Below the pieces are notes generated by a model. The model ran no database searches. It saw only the letters and a list, made by a program, of their open reading frames with translations, and was not told where the DNA came from. From the NCBI GenBank assembly GCA_023423975.1, contig JAFAEO010000020.1, positions 1 to 51,065 of the forward strand: a DNA stretch of 51,065 nucleotides, in the 5' to 3' direction. The stretch comes from Pseudomonadota bacterium (GTDB taxonomy: Bacteria; Pseudomonadota; Gammaproteobacteria; Burkholderiales; Burkholderiaceae_B). The position numbers and the translations under genes are program-made. This document shows positions 23,887 through 32,583 of the stretch, piece by piece; positions within the stretch are counted from its first letter, which is position 1; the number at the start of each line of letters is the position of its first letter.

Positions 23887-25230
23887 ATGACCCGTCCCGC
23901 CCAACCCACGTTGTCGCCACCAGCGGCATCGGTTACACCGCCCTTAAGCGAGCTTTTGCTGGCAACGGCGTACGCCGTGGAAGCAGTCGGCGAAGGCCGT
24001 TCCCTGACCGATATACTCAATGTCGAGCCGGCGAACCGGCGCGCGGCGGTGCAGTCTTTGTCCTTTTATGTCATGCGCCAGCTGGCTCGCGGGCACGCGC
24101 TGGCAGACCTGTTGCTGGATCGTAGTCTGCCCAATTCGCTGGCTGATAGTCTTTTGATTACGGCTTTGAGCCTGTTGTCAGTAGACGAGAGGGAAGTACG
24201 CGATAATCCGCGGGTGCCGGTCTATGAAACCCACACCCTGGTTAGCCAGGCAGTCACTGCCGCCGGCCTGGATCGGAAAACCGCCGGCTTCAAGGGGCTG
24301 ATCAATGCCTGTCTGCGACGCTTCGAGCGGGAGCGCGAAGCGCTACTGGAGCAGGCATACCGCCGCAGCAATGTGCGCTGGGGTTTTCCCAAATGGTGGA
24401 TCGGCCGGGTTCGCCAGGCATATCCGGCGCAATGGGAAACCATCCTGGCCAGCAGCTTTCAGCCGGGACCGCTCACCCTTCGCGTCAACACACGCAAAAC
24501 CAGCCGGGAAGCCCTGCTTGCGGCGCTGCAGGAGCAGGATATTGCCGCCACGGCTATCGGCGATCATGGCGTGATTCTGGATCAGCCGTTGCCGGTGGCG
24601 AAAATTCCGGGGTTCGAAGAAGGCTGGTGGCTGGTGCAGGATGCGGGAGCACAACTGGCTGCCGAGTTATTGCCGGTCACCGACGGTATGCGGGTACTGG
24701 ACGCGTGCGCCGCGCCGGGCGGCAAAACGGCTGGTCTGTTGATGCAAGCCCGGTTGCAGTTGACTGCGCTGGATATCGACCAGAGCCGTCTGGAACGGGT
24801 TGCTGCGAACCTGCAGCGGCTCGATTTGAATGATGAGGGCGTGGTGCTGCGTGCCGGCAATGCGATTGATTTGAAATCGTGGTGGGACGGTCAGCCTTTT
24901 GATGCCATTCTTGCCGATGTGCCTTGTACCGCATCGGGGATCGTGCGTCGGCATCCTGATATCAGGTGGCTGCGTCAGGAGCAGGATATTGCCGAGACCG
25001 TCGCATTGCAACGGCGTATTGTGTCTTCCTTGTGGCAGACGCTCAAGCCTGGCGGGACGCTACTGTACGTCACATGTTCGGTCTTTCCCCAGGAAGGGGT
25101 TGAGCAGGACCAATGGATGCAGCAGACGCTTGAGGGCGCCATTGCGCTGCCGTCACCCGGCCAGCTTTTGCCCGGGCAGGGACAGGAACATGATGGCTTT
25201 TTCTATTCATTGCTGCGCAAGCAGGGCTGA
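23887..25230 (+). CDS. rsmB: 16S rRNA (cytosine-967-C5)-methyltransferase RsmB
   Basis: The 447-residue protein (from ATG 23887, after GGGGAT) has an N-terminal NusB-like RNA-binding domain (about 20-150) and a C-terminal SAM-dependent m5C methyltransferase. SAM-binding VLDACAAPGGKTAGLL and the catalytic cysteines in DVPCTASGIVRRHPDIRW (PC motif) and TCSVFPQEG (TC motif) are present. E. coli RsmB has 429 residues; the longer frame starting at 23752 would add 45 unlikely residues. The gene is followed on the same strand by DUF4390, ntrY-like, ntrX-like, trkA and trkH. Confidence 0.94.
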   Translation: MTRPAQPTLSPPAASVTPPLSELLLATAYAVEAVGEGRSLTDILNVEPANRRAAVQSLSFYVMRQLARGHALADLLLDRSLPNSLADSLLITALSLLSVDEREVRDNPRVPVYETHTLVSQAVTAAGLDRKTAGFKGLINACLRRFEREREALLEQAYRRSNVRWGFPKWWIGRVRQAYPAQWETILASSFQPGPLTLRVNTRKTSREALLAALQEQDIAATAIGDHGVILDQPLPVAKIPGFEEGWWLVQDAGAQLAAELLPVTDGMRVLDACAAPGGKTAGLLMQARLQLTALDIDQSRLERVAANLQRLDLNDEGVVLRAGNAIDLKSWWDGQPFDAILADVPCTASGIVRRHPDIRWLRQEQDIAETVALQRRIVSSLWQTLKPGGTLLYVTCSVFPQEGVEQDQWMQQTLEGAIALPSPGQLLPGQGQEHDGFFYSLLRKQG

Positions 25231-25330
25231 AGGCGCGACGTGGGCAGTTAAGCAGCCGGCGCCGGTTGGGTTAGGGTATGATAGGAGCACTGCAAGCGCC
25301 GGTGCTGCCAACCCCCATGACCCATTCCGG

Positions 25331-25981
25331 ATGAAAAACCAGCCCGTTTCCATATCAATTGCATTTATTCTCAGGTTTGCGCTGATCGTGCTTCTGGGCT
25401 TGGCCATCAGCGGCGGCGTGTTGCGCGCGCAGACCACCGCGCCTGATGCCACCGCAGAAACGGCCAATACCGAGGCTGCCGTGGCGACCATCAACAGCGT
25501 AGAAATCCTGGGGCAGGCTGATGGCTATGTTCTGAATGCCGACGTTGACTTGCCGCTTTCCCATGAGTTGCAGGTGGCCGCCCAGCATGGCGTGCCGCTT
25601 TACTTCACGGTCGAGTTCCGGCTGGTGCAGCCACGCTGGTGGTGGTTTGACCGGCAAGTGTATGATCAGTCGCAGACCTGGCGCGTGGCCTACAATGCGC
25701 TGGTGCGTCAATGGCGCGTCACTTCGGGCGATTACTCGGTGCCGGAAATGTCTCTGGACGATGCCCTGCAAACAATTACACGAATCTATAACTGGCCGGT
25801 GGGACCATTCCCTGATCTGGACTCCGACCAGCACTATGAAGCGCAGTTTCGCATGAAACTGGATACCTCTCTTTTACCGCGGCCCTTTCGGATGGACGCC
25901 CTGGGCGGACGCGCCTGGGCCTTATCGACACCATGGAAAAATTTCGCATTTCAATTTTCGGCAACCGCGCCCAAGCCCTAA
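25331..25981 (+). CDS. DUF4390 protein, probable exported proline-poor beta protein
   Basis: The 216-residue product starts at ATG 25331; a longer frame running back inside rsmB is not used. An N-terminal hydrophobic segment (about residues 7-30, AFILRFALIVLLGLAISGGVLRAQ) is a signal peptide or anchor. The mature part is rich in aromatic residues (PRWWWFDRQVYDQSQTWRVAYNALVRQWRV), the DUF4390 pattern. Function is unknown; the gene is almost always directly upstream of ntrY-like kinases in Burkholderiales (recalled association), so a role in that signalling pathway is plausible. Its 3' end overlaps the kinase gene by 49 bp. Confidence 0.8.
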   Translation: MKNQPVSISIAFILRFALIVLLGLAISGGVLRAQTTAPDATAETANTEAAVATINSVEILGQADGYVLNADVDLPLSHELQVAAQHGVPLYFTVEFRLVQPRWWWFDRQVYDQSQTWRVAYNALVRQWRVTSGDYSVPEMSLDDALQTITRIYNWPVGPFPDLDSDQHYEAQFRMKLDTSLLPRPFRMDALGGRAWALSTPWKNFAFQFSATAPKP

Positions 25982-28260
25982 TCAAGTGGGTTGTGCGACT
26001 GGTCTTTATTGCAGCGGTGCTTGCGGCCCTGGTTTTGATGGGCCTGCTGGTGCGCTCTACCGGCAATTCATCAAGACTGGCGCAACAATACGATCTGCTG
26101 CTGCTGCTCAACGGGGTGCTGGCGCTTGCCCTGTTCCTGTGGGTCTCCATGCTCACCTTCCGCCTGATCCGCCAATTGCGGTCCAGGCAATTTGGCGCGC
26201 GGCTCACGTCGCGTTTTGCGCTGGCGTTTGCGGTCATGGCGATTATTCCCGGCGTAGTGATCTATTTGCTGTCTGTGCAGTTCATGTCGCGATCGGTCGA
26301 ATCATGGTTCAACGTCAGGGTTGACAGTGCCCTGCAATCGGGCCTGACGCTGGGGCAGGCGTCGCTGGACAGCCAGGTGGGCGATCTGCTGTCGCGCGCC
26401 AGGCTGATGGCCGACGATCTGTCGACAGTTCCTGATCAGGAACTGTCGGTGGCGCTGACCCGCTTGCGTGAAAATACCACGGTGGGCGATGCCCTGGTGT
26501 TTACTATCTCTGGTAGCCGGGTGGTGGGGTTTTCCAGTTCCTCCTTCGGCAGCCTGTTGCCGCAAATGCCGCCGGTGTCGGTGTTGAATCAGCTGCGCCT
26601 GTCGCGCTCATATGCCCGTACCGAAGCGGTCGAAGGCACTGATTTCGAGAACCCGCAACTGCGCATTCGCGTCATCGTGCCGGTGTTTTCCAACTCCTTC
26701 AAGCTTGACGCGCCCCTGGGTGCTTCTCCCGAACCGTATCTGCTGCAGCTCACGCGGCTGGTGCCGGAAAATATCGGCAGCAATCTGAATGAGGTGCAAA
26801 AGGGGTTCCGGGATTATCAGGAACTGGCCTTGTCGCGCCAGGGCATCCAGAAACTGTATGGCATTACTCTGACGCTGGCGCTGCTGGTTACGTTGTTTAC
26901 TTCCATTGCCGTGGCGCTGGCCATTGCGCGACGCCTGGTCAAGCCGCTGCTGACGCTGGCTTCCGGAACCCAGGCAGTGGCCGTGGGCGACTACCGGCCG
27001 TTGCCCGAACCTACGGCCATGGACGAGATTGGCCTGCTGACTCGCTCATTCAACGCCATGACGCGCCAGCTTGATGAAGCGCGCCGTCAGGTGGAAAGCA
27101 ATCGCATCCAGCTGGAGCGATCCAATGCGTATCTGGAAAGTGTGATGGCAGGCTTGTCTTCCGGGGTGATCGTATTTGATGAGCGCTTCAATGTGACCAC
27201 AGTCAACAAGGGCGCCCAATCGATTCTGGATGTCGACCTGCGATCTGTACCAGGGCGGCCACTGGAGGTGATCGATTCGCTGATTGAATTTACCCGGCAG
27301 ATTCGCAAGGCATTTGCCGATCACGCTGCCGTTGGATCTGAGCGGCATTACTGGCAGGAGCAGATCACCCTGTCGACCAGTAGTGAAAGCGACGAAACTG
27401 ACGATGTTACCTTGTTAATGCGCGGTACCCGACTGCGCATTGACGGGCGGCCCACGGGGTATGTCGTGGTCTTCGACGATATTTCAGAAGTGATTTCGGC
27501 GAACCGGGCCCGCGCCTGGGGTGAAGTGGCGCGACGATTGGCCCATGAAATCAAAAATCCGCTGACCCCGATCCAGCTGTCGGCTGAACGTCTGGCCATG
27601 AAACTGGAAGGGCACCTGGACGAGCGCAATGCGGGGATCCTGGCGCGTTCGACCAATACCATTATCAATCAGGTATCGTCGCTGAAAAAAATGGTGGATG
27701 ATTTCCGTGAATATGCGCGAACGCCGCCGGCGCAAATGCAGCATGTGGACATCAATGCATTGATTGCCGATCTGGCTGTCCTGTATGGCTGGGACCCGGA
27801 AGGCAACGGGCATCATGACGAGCCGTTGTACCGCCACATCCGCCTGGATCTGGCGCCAGGCCTGCCGCTGGCTGAAGCTGACCCGACGCAGTTGCGCCAG
27901 GTTTTGAACAACCTGCTGTCCAATTCCCGTGATGCCATGGCTGAGCTGGAACTCGAAGGCGATGAGCCAGGGATCACCATTCGCACCACGCTTACGCGTC
28001 CCGAGAAGGATCAGAGCACGGACGGACAGGCAATTCGTATTACACTTGAGGACAGAGGCGGTGGGTTTTCTGCCAAGGTATTGCAGACGGCCTTTGAACC
28101 CTATGTCACGACCAAGGCGCATGGTACGGGGCTGGGTTTGCCGATTGTGCGTAAAATAATCGAGGAGCACGGTGGTCGAATTGATATTGCCAATCGCAAG
28201 GACGGTGGAGCCCGTGTCTCAATATTACTCACGCGGCTTACTCCGAAAAAAGGCAATTAG
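25933..28260 (+). CDS. NtrY-like sensor histidine kinase
   Basis: The 775-residue membrane kinase starts inside the DUF4390 gene. Two N-terminal helices (about 17-40 and 55-75) and a third (about 95-115) precede a periplasmic domain, then a helix near 314-334 leads to HAMP (335-385), a PAS domain (about 395-505), the HisKA box HEIKNPLTPIQLSAERL (His538) and a HATPase domain with N box NNLLSNSRDAM, DRGGGF and GTGLGLPIVRKI (about 731). NtrY-type kinases sense nitrogen or redox state and phosphorylate NtrX. The partner gene follows after 78 bp. Confidence 0.92.
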   Translation: MEKFRISIFGNRAQALIKWVVRLVFIAAVLAALVLMGLLVRSTGNSSRLAQQYDLLLLLNGVLALALFLWVSMLTFRLIRQLRSRQFGARLTSRFALAFAVMAIIPGVVIYLLSVQFMSRSVESWFNVRVDSALQSGLTLGQASLDSQVGDLLSRARLMADDLSTVPDQELSVALTRLRENTTVGDALVFTISGSRVVGFSSSSFGSLLPQMPPVSVLNQLRLSRSYARTEAVEGTDFENPQLRIRVIVPVFSNSFKLDAPLGASPEPYLLQLTRLVPENIGSNLNEVQKGFRDYQELALSRQGIQKLYGITLTLALLVTLFTSIAVALAIARRLVKPLLTLASGTQAVAVGDYRPLPEPTAMDEIGLLTRSFNAMTRQLDEARRQVESNRIQLERSNAYLESVMAGLSSGVIVFDERFNVTTVNKGAQSILDVDLRSVPGRPLEVIDSLIEFTRQIRKAFADHAAVGSERHYWQEQITLSTSSESDETDDVTLLMRGTRLRIDGRPTGYVVVFDDISEVISANRARAWGEVARRLAHEIKNPLTPIQLSAERLAMKLEGHLDERNAGILARSTNTIINQVSSLKKMVDDFREYARTPPAQMQHVDINALIADLAVLYGWDPEGNGHHDEPLYRHIRLDLAPGLPLAEADPTQLRQVLNNLLSNSRDAMAELELEGDEPGITIRTTLTRPEKDQSTDGQAIRITLEDRGGGFSAKVLQTAFEPYVTTKAHGTGLGLPIVRKIIEEHGGRIDIANRKDGGARVSILLTRLTPKKGN

Positions 28261-28338
28261 CGCATTCCCGTGGTTATAATTGAACCCGGAACTTTGATCA
28301 GTACCAAAATGCAGTCAGAAAGTAATAGGTGACAAGAT

Positions 28339-29055
28339 ATGGCCAGAATTCTGGTGGTTGACGATGAAATTGGTATACGCGAACTTCTGTCGGAAATTTT
28401 ATACGACGAAGGTCACACCGTAGAGCTTGCAGAGAATGCTTCGCAGGCACGCGCCGCTCGCCTGCGCTACCGGCCCGATCTGGTGCTTCTTGATATCTGG
28501 ATGCCCGATACCGATGGTGTCAGCCTGCTCAAGGAATGGGGCTCCCAGGGTTTGCTGGATATGCCAGTCATCATGATGAGCGGGCACGCGACAGTAGACA
28601 CTGCGGTTGAAGCGACCCGCATTGGCGCCATGGATTTTCTTGAAAAACCCATCACGCTGCAAAAACTGCTCAAGACCGTGCAGGCCGGCCTGATGCGGCC
28701 GCACGCCAAACAGGTCCTGGCATCGGCAACCAACGGCGCCAACCGCGCGCCGGCTGCTGCACCTGCTGCCAGACCGGGTACGGTGGCGGCGCCTGCCAAT
28801 GCGACGGTCCAGGGTTCGGCGGTTGCGGCTGAGCCGGAAGCGCCGGTGCAAGGGTCGCAGCTGGGCAGCATTTCGCTTGACCAGCCACTGCGCGATGCAC
28901 GGGATGAATTTGAGCGGGTCTATTTTGAATATCACCTGGGCCGCGAAAATCACAGCATGACCAGGGTATCGGAAAAAACCGGCCTGGAACGCACGCACCT
29001 GTATCGCAAGCTGCGTCAACTGGGTATTGATTCCTCACGCAAACGCAATTCATGA
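28339..29055 (+). CDS. NtrX-like response regulator lacking the AAA+ domain
   Basis: The 238-residue protein has a receiver domain (1-120) with Asp8/Asp9, phospho-acceptor Asp52 (LLDIWMPDTDG) and Lys103 (FLEKPI), then an Ala/Pro/Gly-rich linker (about 125-175), then a Fis-type helix-turn-helix (about 180-235, MTRVSEKTGLERTHLYRKLRQLGI). NtrX of alphaproteobacteria is about 450 residues with a sigma-54 AAA+ domain between these parts; here that whole domain is missing, so it cannot activate sigma-54 promoters by ATP hydrolysis. It is the partner of the upstream NtrY-like kinase and overlaps trkA by 4 bp. Confidence 0.9.
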   Translation: MARILVVDDEIGIRELLSEILYDEGHTVELAENASQARAARLRYRPDLVLLDIWMPDTDGVSLLKEWGSQGLLDMPVIMMSGHATVDTAVEATRIGAMDFLEKPITLQKLLKTVQAGLMRPHAKQVLASATNGANRAPAAAPAARPGTVAAPANATVQGSAVAAEPEAPVQGSQLGSISLDQPLRDARDEFERVYFEYHLGRENHSMTRVSEKTGLERTHLYRKLRQLGIDSSRKRNS

Positions 29056-30428
29056 AGATCCTGATCCTTGGCGCGGGGCGCGTTGGTGCGAGCGTTGCCG
29101 AGAATCTTGTCTCCGAACAAAACGATATCACAATTGTAGATACTGATGGCGAGCGCCTGCGCTACCTGCAGGACCGTATCGACCTGCGCGGCGTACAGGG
29201 CGATGCATCCATGCCCGAAGTGCTGCGCGCAGCCGGGGCCGACGATACCGATTTGCTGGTCGCTTGTGCGGCTACCGATCCGGTCAACCTGGTTGCCTGT
29301 CGGATTGCCAAGGATGTCTTCAATATCCCGCGTCGCATTTCCCGTGTCCGTAGCTACGATTTTTCCAGCAATCCGGAGCTGATCAAGGAGAGCTTCGGCG
29401 TTGACTCCGTGATCAGCCCCGAAAACAGTGTTACCACCTACCTGCACAGCCTGATCGAATTTCCGGAAGCCCTGCAAGTGGTGGAGTTCGGTGGCGGCCG
29501 CTTAAGCCTGCTGATCATTCGCATCGGTCGCGTCAGCCCCCTGATTAATCTGCGGGTCAATCGGACGGGAGAAAATCTGCCTGACCTGAACGCCCGTGTG
29601 TTGGAAATTTTTCGCAATGGTGCCTCTGTCGCTCTGGATCACGAATCGAAGATCCAGCAAGGTGACGAACTGGTTGTGGCTGTGGATACCCAGGAAGGCA
29701 AGGAGGCGGTAGCCAAGCTGCAGTACGCGTCGCGCAAGGTGCGTACGGTCATGATTGCCGGCGGCGGCAATATCGGCTACAGGCTTGCCCGCAAGCTGTC
29801 CGAAGGCAGCTATAACGTGCGTATCCTGGAAAGCAACCGGGAGCGTTGTGAGACTCTGGCAACCCTGCTGCCCAGCAAAGTGCTGGTCCTGCACGGCGAT
29901 GCGACCGACGAGGCGCTGCTCGATAATGAAAATATCGAGGAGATGGACACCTTTCTGGCGGTCACCAATGATGATGAAGACAATATCATGTCGTCCCTGC
30001 TGGCCAAGCGGCTGGGCGCGCGCAAGGTTGTAGCCCTGATCAATCGCAAGGCTTACGGCGAATTGATGGAAGGCAGCCTGATCGATATTGCCGTCTCGCC
30101 GTCTCAGGCGACCATCGGCGCCTTGCTGCGCGATGTGCGACAAGGTGCGGTGGTCACCGGCCATCGGTTGCGCTGGGGCAATGCCGAAGCCATTGAGTTT
30201 GAAGTCAATGGGGACAACAAGAGTTCCCAGGTCGTGGGCAAGTCCATTGCCGAACTAAAACTGCCAAGAACCGCCATTGTGGCGGCTATTTTGCGCGCAG
30301 ACGAAGTCATTCTGCCCGAACCGGCAACCGTTATCCAGCCAGGTGATCATGTGGTGGTCTTTGCCGGCAATCGGCACGATATGCGCCGGGTCGAAAAACT
30401 CTTCCAGGTTTCCGTGTTTTTCTTCTAG
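29052..30428 (+). CDS. trkA: Trk potassium uptake regulatory protein TrkA
   Basis: The 458-residue cytoplasmic protein contains two tandem RCK units: NAD-binding GAGRVGASVAENL at residues 7-19 with the following TrkA_C, and a second Rossmann segment IAGGGNIGYRLARKL near 235-250 with its own TrkA_C. It gates the TrkH channel in response to nucleotides. The ATGA overlap with the response regulator gene implies translational coupling, and trkH begins 9 bp later. Confidence 0.96.
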   Translation: MKILILGAGRVGASVAENLVSEQNDITIVDTDGERLRYLQDRIDLRGVQGDASMPEVLRAAGADDTDLLVACAATDPVNLVACRIAKDVFNIPRRISRVRSYDFSSNPELIKESFGVDSVISPENSVTTYLHSLIEFPEALQVVEFGGGRLSLLIIRIGRVSPLINLRVNRTGENLPDLNARVLEIFRNGASVALDHESKIQQGDELVVAVDTQEGKEAVAKLQYASRKVRTVMIAGGGNIGYRLARKLSEGSYNVRILESNRERCETLATLLPSKVLVLHGDATDEALLDNENIEEMDTFLAVTNDDEDNIMSSLLAKRLGARKVVALINRKAYGELMEGSLIDIAVSPSQATIGALLRDVRQGAVVTGHRLRWGNAEAIEFEVNGDNKSSQVVGKSIAELKLPRTAIVAAILRADEVILPEPATVIQPGDHVVVFAGNRHDMRRVEKLFQVSVFFF

Positions 30429-30437
30429 GCAGCCTAC

Positions 30438-31907
30438 ATGCGCAATATTCTGAATGTCCTGCATGCGCTTAGCCTGACAATGATCGGCTTTTCAACCATC
30501 CTGCTGTTTCCGCTGGCCGTCTCGCTGTATTTTGAAGATGGTGCGCACAATGCCTTTCTGATCAGCTTGGGTATTTCCCTGGGGATCTCGGCCGTACTGT
30601 GGAAGCTCACCAGCAGTTCCAAGGACGAAATCAACGCTCGCAACGGGCTGCTGCTGGTGTCGCTGGTCTGGCTGGTATTTCCGCTGATCGCCTCGTTGCC
30701 ATTCGTGATTGACGCCAGCATAGAAGGGTACTCGCTGACTTTTACCCATGCGTATTACGAAGCCATGTCGGGAATTACGACTACCGGTGCGTCGGTATTG
30801 AACAATATTTCGGCGCTGCCGCCTTCAGTCAATATCTGGCGGGTCACCCTCATTTGGGTCGGCGGGATGGGTATTCTGGTCATGGCCGTGGCGATCATGC
30901 CGCTGCTGGGCGTGGGTGGTTACCAGATTATGCGCGGTGAAATCCCCGGCCCCATGAAGGAAGAAAAGCTGACGCCTCGCATTGCCGGGACAGCCAAGGC
31001 GCTGTATGCCATTTATATTTCGGTATCGACGCTATGCGTTATCAGCTATCGGCTGGCTGGCCTGTCGTGGTTTGACGCCTGGTGTCATGCGGCATCCACC
31101 ATGGCGTTGGGTGGTTTCTCGATTTACGATGAAGGTTTCCTGCATTATGACTCGCCCATGGTCGATGCGGTGGCCTGTGTCTTCATGATCCTGGCCGGCA
31201 TCAGCTTTGCCACACATTACAACGTGTTGAGATACCGCAATCTGCGCTATTACGTTACCTGCCCGCAAACAAAAGTATTTGTTGGCATCATGCTACTAGG
31301 CGGGCTGGGCGTCAGTGCCTGGTTGTATTTTGATGGTGTCTATCCAAGCTTGCTCCAGGCGCTGCGTTTTGGGATGTTCAACACCATATCGCTGGCCACA
31401 ACCACCGGTTTTGCCAATACCGATTATCTACATTGGCCGGTGCTGCTGCCAGTTCTGATGCTTTTGCTGGGCAGTTTTTCTTCATCCGCAGGCTCCACCG
31501 GTGGCGGGATCAAGCTGATTCGGGTCATTGTAATTCTCAAGCAAATTGGCGCAGAGCTGCGCAAGGTGCTGCATCCGCATGCCGTTTGTCCGGTAAAGCT
31601 GCACCGGCGGATCGTGCCGCCGGCGATTATTTCATCCATCATGGCATTTGTGCTGGTGTTTGTTATCATGAATCTGGTGCTCACCGGCGTGATGGTGATG
31701 TCCGGCCTGGACTTTACCACTGCATCATCTGCGGTGTTCGCCAGCCTGTCCAATATCGGCCCGGGCCTGGGCACCGTTGGGCCCATGAGCAATTACTCCG
31801 GCCTGAGTGATTTTCAGATCTGGGTGTGCACCTTTGCCATGCTGATCGGCCGCCTGGAGTTCTTTACCGTCCTGGTGCTCTTTACCCCCGGATTCTGGAA
31901 GAAATAG
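30438..31907 (+). CDS. trkH: Trk potassium uptake membrane protein TrkH
   Basis: The 489-residue protein is the potassium-translocating subunit of the SKT family, with four membrane-pore-membrane repeats. Selectivity-filter-like loops are visible: SGITTTGASV, STMALGGFS, LATTTGFANTDY and SLSNIGPGLGTVG. The internal segment SSSAGSTGGGIKLIRV is a family hallmark. The trkH stop codon is next to a small hairpin (GGCGC/GCGCC) before trmL. Confidence 0.95.
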   Translation: MRNILNVLHALSLTMIGFSTILLFPLAVSLYFEDGAHNAFLISLGISLGISAVLWKLTSSSKDEINARNGLLLVSLVWLVFPLIASLPFVIDASIEGYSLTFTHAYYEAMSGITTTGASVLNNISALPPSVNIWRVTLIWVGGMGILVMAVAIMPLLGVGGYQIMRGEIPGPMKEEKLTPRIAGTAKALYAIYISVSTLCVISYRLAGLSWFDAWCHAASTMALGGFSIYDEGFLHYDSPMVDAVACVFMILAGISFATHYNVLRYRNLRYYVTCPQTKVFVGIMLLGGLGVSAWLYFDGVYPSLLQALRFGMFNTISLATTTGFANTDYLHWPVLLPVLMLLLGSFSSSAGSTGGGIKLIRVIVILKQIGAELRKVLHPHAVCPVKLHRRIVPPAIISSIMAFVLVFVIMNLVLTGVMVMSGLDFTTASSAVFASLSNIGPGLGTVGPMSNYSGLSDFQIWVCTFAMLIGRLEFFTVLVLFTPGFWKK

Positions 31908-31923
31908 GGCGCGAAATGCGCCT
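31907..31923 (+). repeat. small hairpin at the trkH stop codon
   Basis: GGCGC (31908-31912) and GCGCC (31918-31922) pair around a GAAAT loop directly after the TAG; no T run follows. It is a weak structure, noted because two other stop codons in the window sit in hairpins. Confidence 0.3.
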
Positions 31924-31952
31924 GCACACTCATCCCTCAGCTGACGTTACCC

Positions 31953-32417
31953 ATGCTTCATATTGCCCTGTTCGAACCTAAAATTGCGCCCAATACCGGC
32001 AATATTATTCGCCTGATTGCCAACAATGGCTGCTGGCTGCATTTGATTGAGCCCATGGGATTTCGCATTGATGATGCAAAAATGCGTCGCGCCGGGCTGG
32101 ATTATCACGATCTGGCCAAGGTGACGATTCACCCGGACTATGCCGCCTTTGTGGCCAGCGTGCCTGGTCAGCGGATTTTTGCCATTACCACCAAAGGCAC
32201 GCGTGCCTATACCGATGTGGCGTACCAGGATGGGGACGTGCTGCTTTTCGGCGCGGAAACCACCGGGCTTGCACCCGAGGTCATGGCCACTTTTGCCGAT
32301 AGCGAACGCCTGAGAATTCCGATGCTGCCCAATAACCGGAGCCTGAATCTGTCCAATGCCGTGGCCATTGTCAGTTATGAAGCTTGGCGGCAACTGGGGT
32401 TTGCGGCGGGTAGCTAG
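31953..32417 (+). CDS. trmL: tRNA (cytidine(34)-2'-O)-methyltransferase TrmL
   Basis: The 154-residue SPOUT enzyme 2'-O-methylates the wobble base of tRNA-Leu. Family motifs are complete: ALFEPKIAPNTGNIIRLIANNG at the N terminus, LLFGAETTGLAPEV in the centre and RIPMLPNNRSLNLSNAVAIVSYEAWRQLG in the C-terminal knot. The size is the usual minimal SPOUT domain. It lies 45 bp after trkH on the same strand. Confidence 0.95.
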   Translation: MLHIALFEPKIAPNTGNIIRLIANNGCWLHLIEPMGFRIDDAKMRRAGLDYHDLAKVTIHPDYAAFVASVPGQRIFAITTKGTRAYTDVAYQDGDVLLFGAETTGLAPEVMATFADSERLRIPMLPNNRSLNLSNAVAIVSYEAWRQLGFAAGS

Positions 32418-32583
32418 CGCTGTTGCTATGTGAGTGCCGGCCGGAAAATAGCAGATTGCCGGCGTTCAATCGAATCCCGATGGATTATTCTGCAAATTCA
32501 CAGTGTCGGAATCGTCCCGGGCGACGTGGGGGCGCTAAGGCGCGGCAGGCCAGTTGCAGCCTACAGCGCTTTAGCATTTTGCA

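Noticed and set aside
24899..25330. Extended DUF4390 frame reaching back into rsmB
   Set aside because: The upstream part is out of frame within a well-supported rsmB; a signal-type N terminus begins at 25331.
32461..32510. GTTCAATCGAATCCC resembling a tRNA T-arm
   Set aside because: No acceptor, D or anticodon stem can be built around it.
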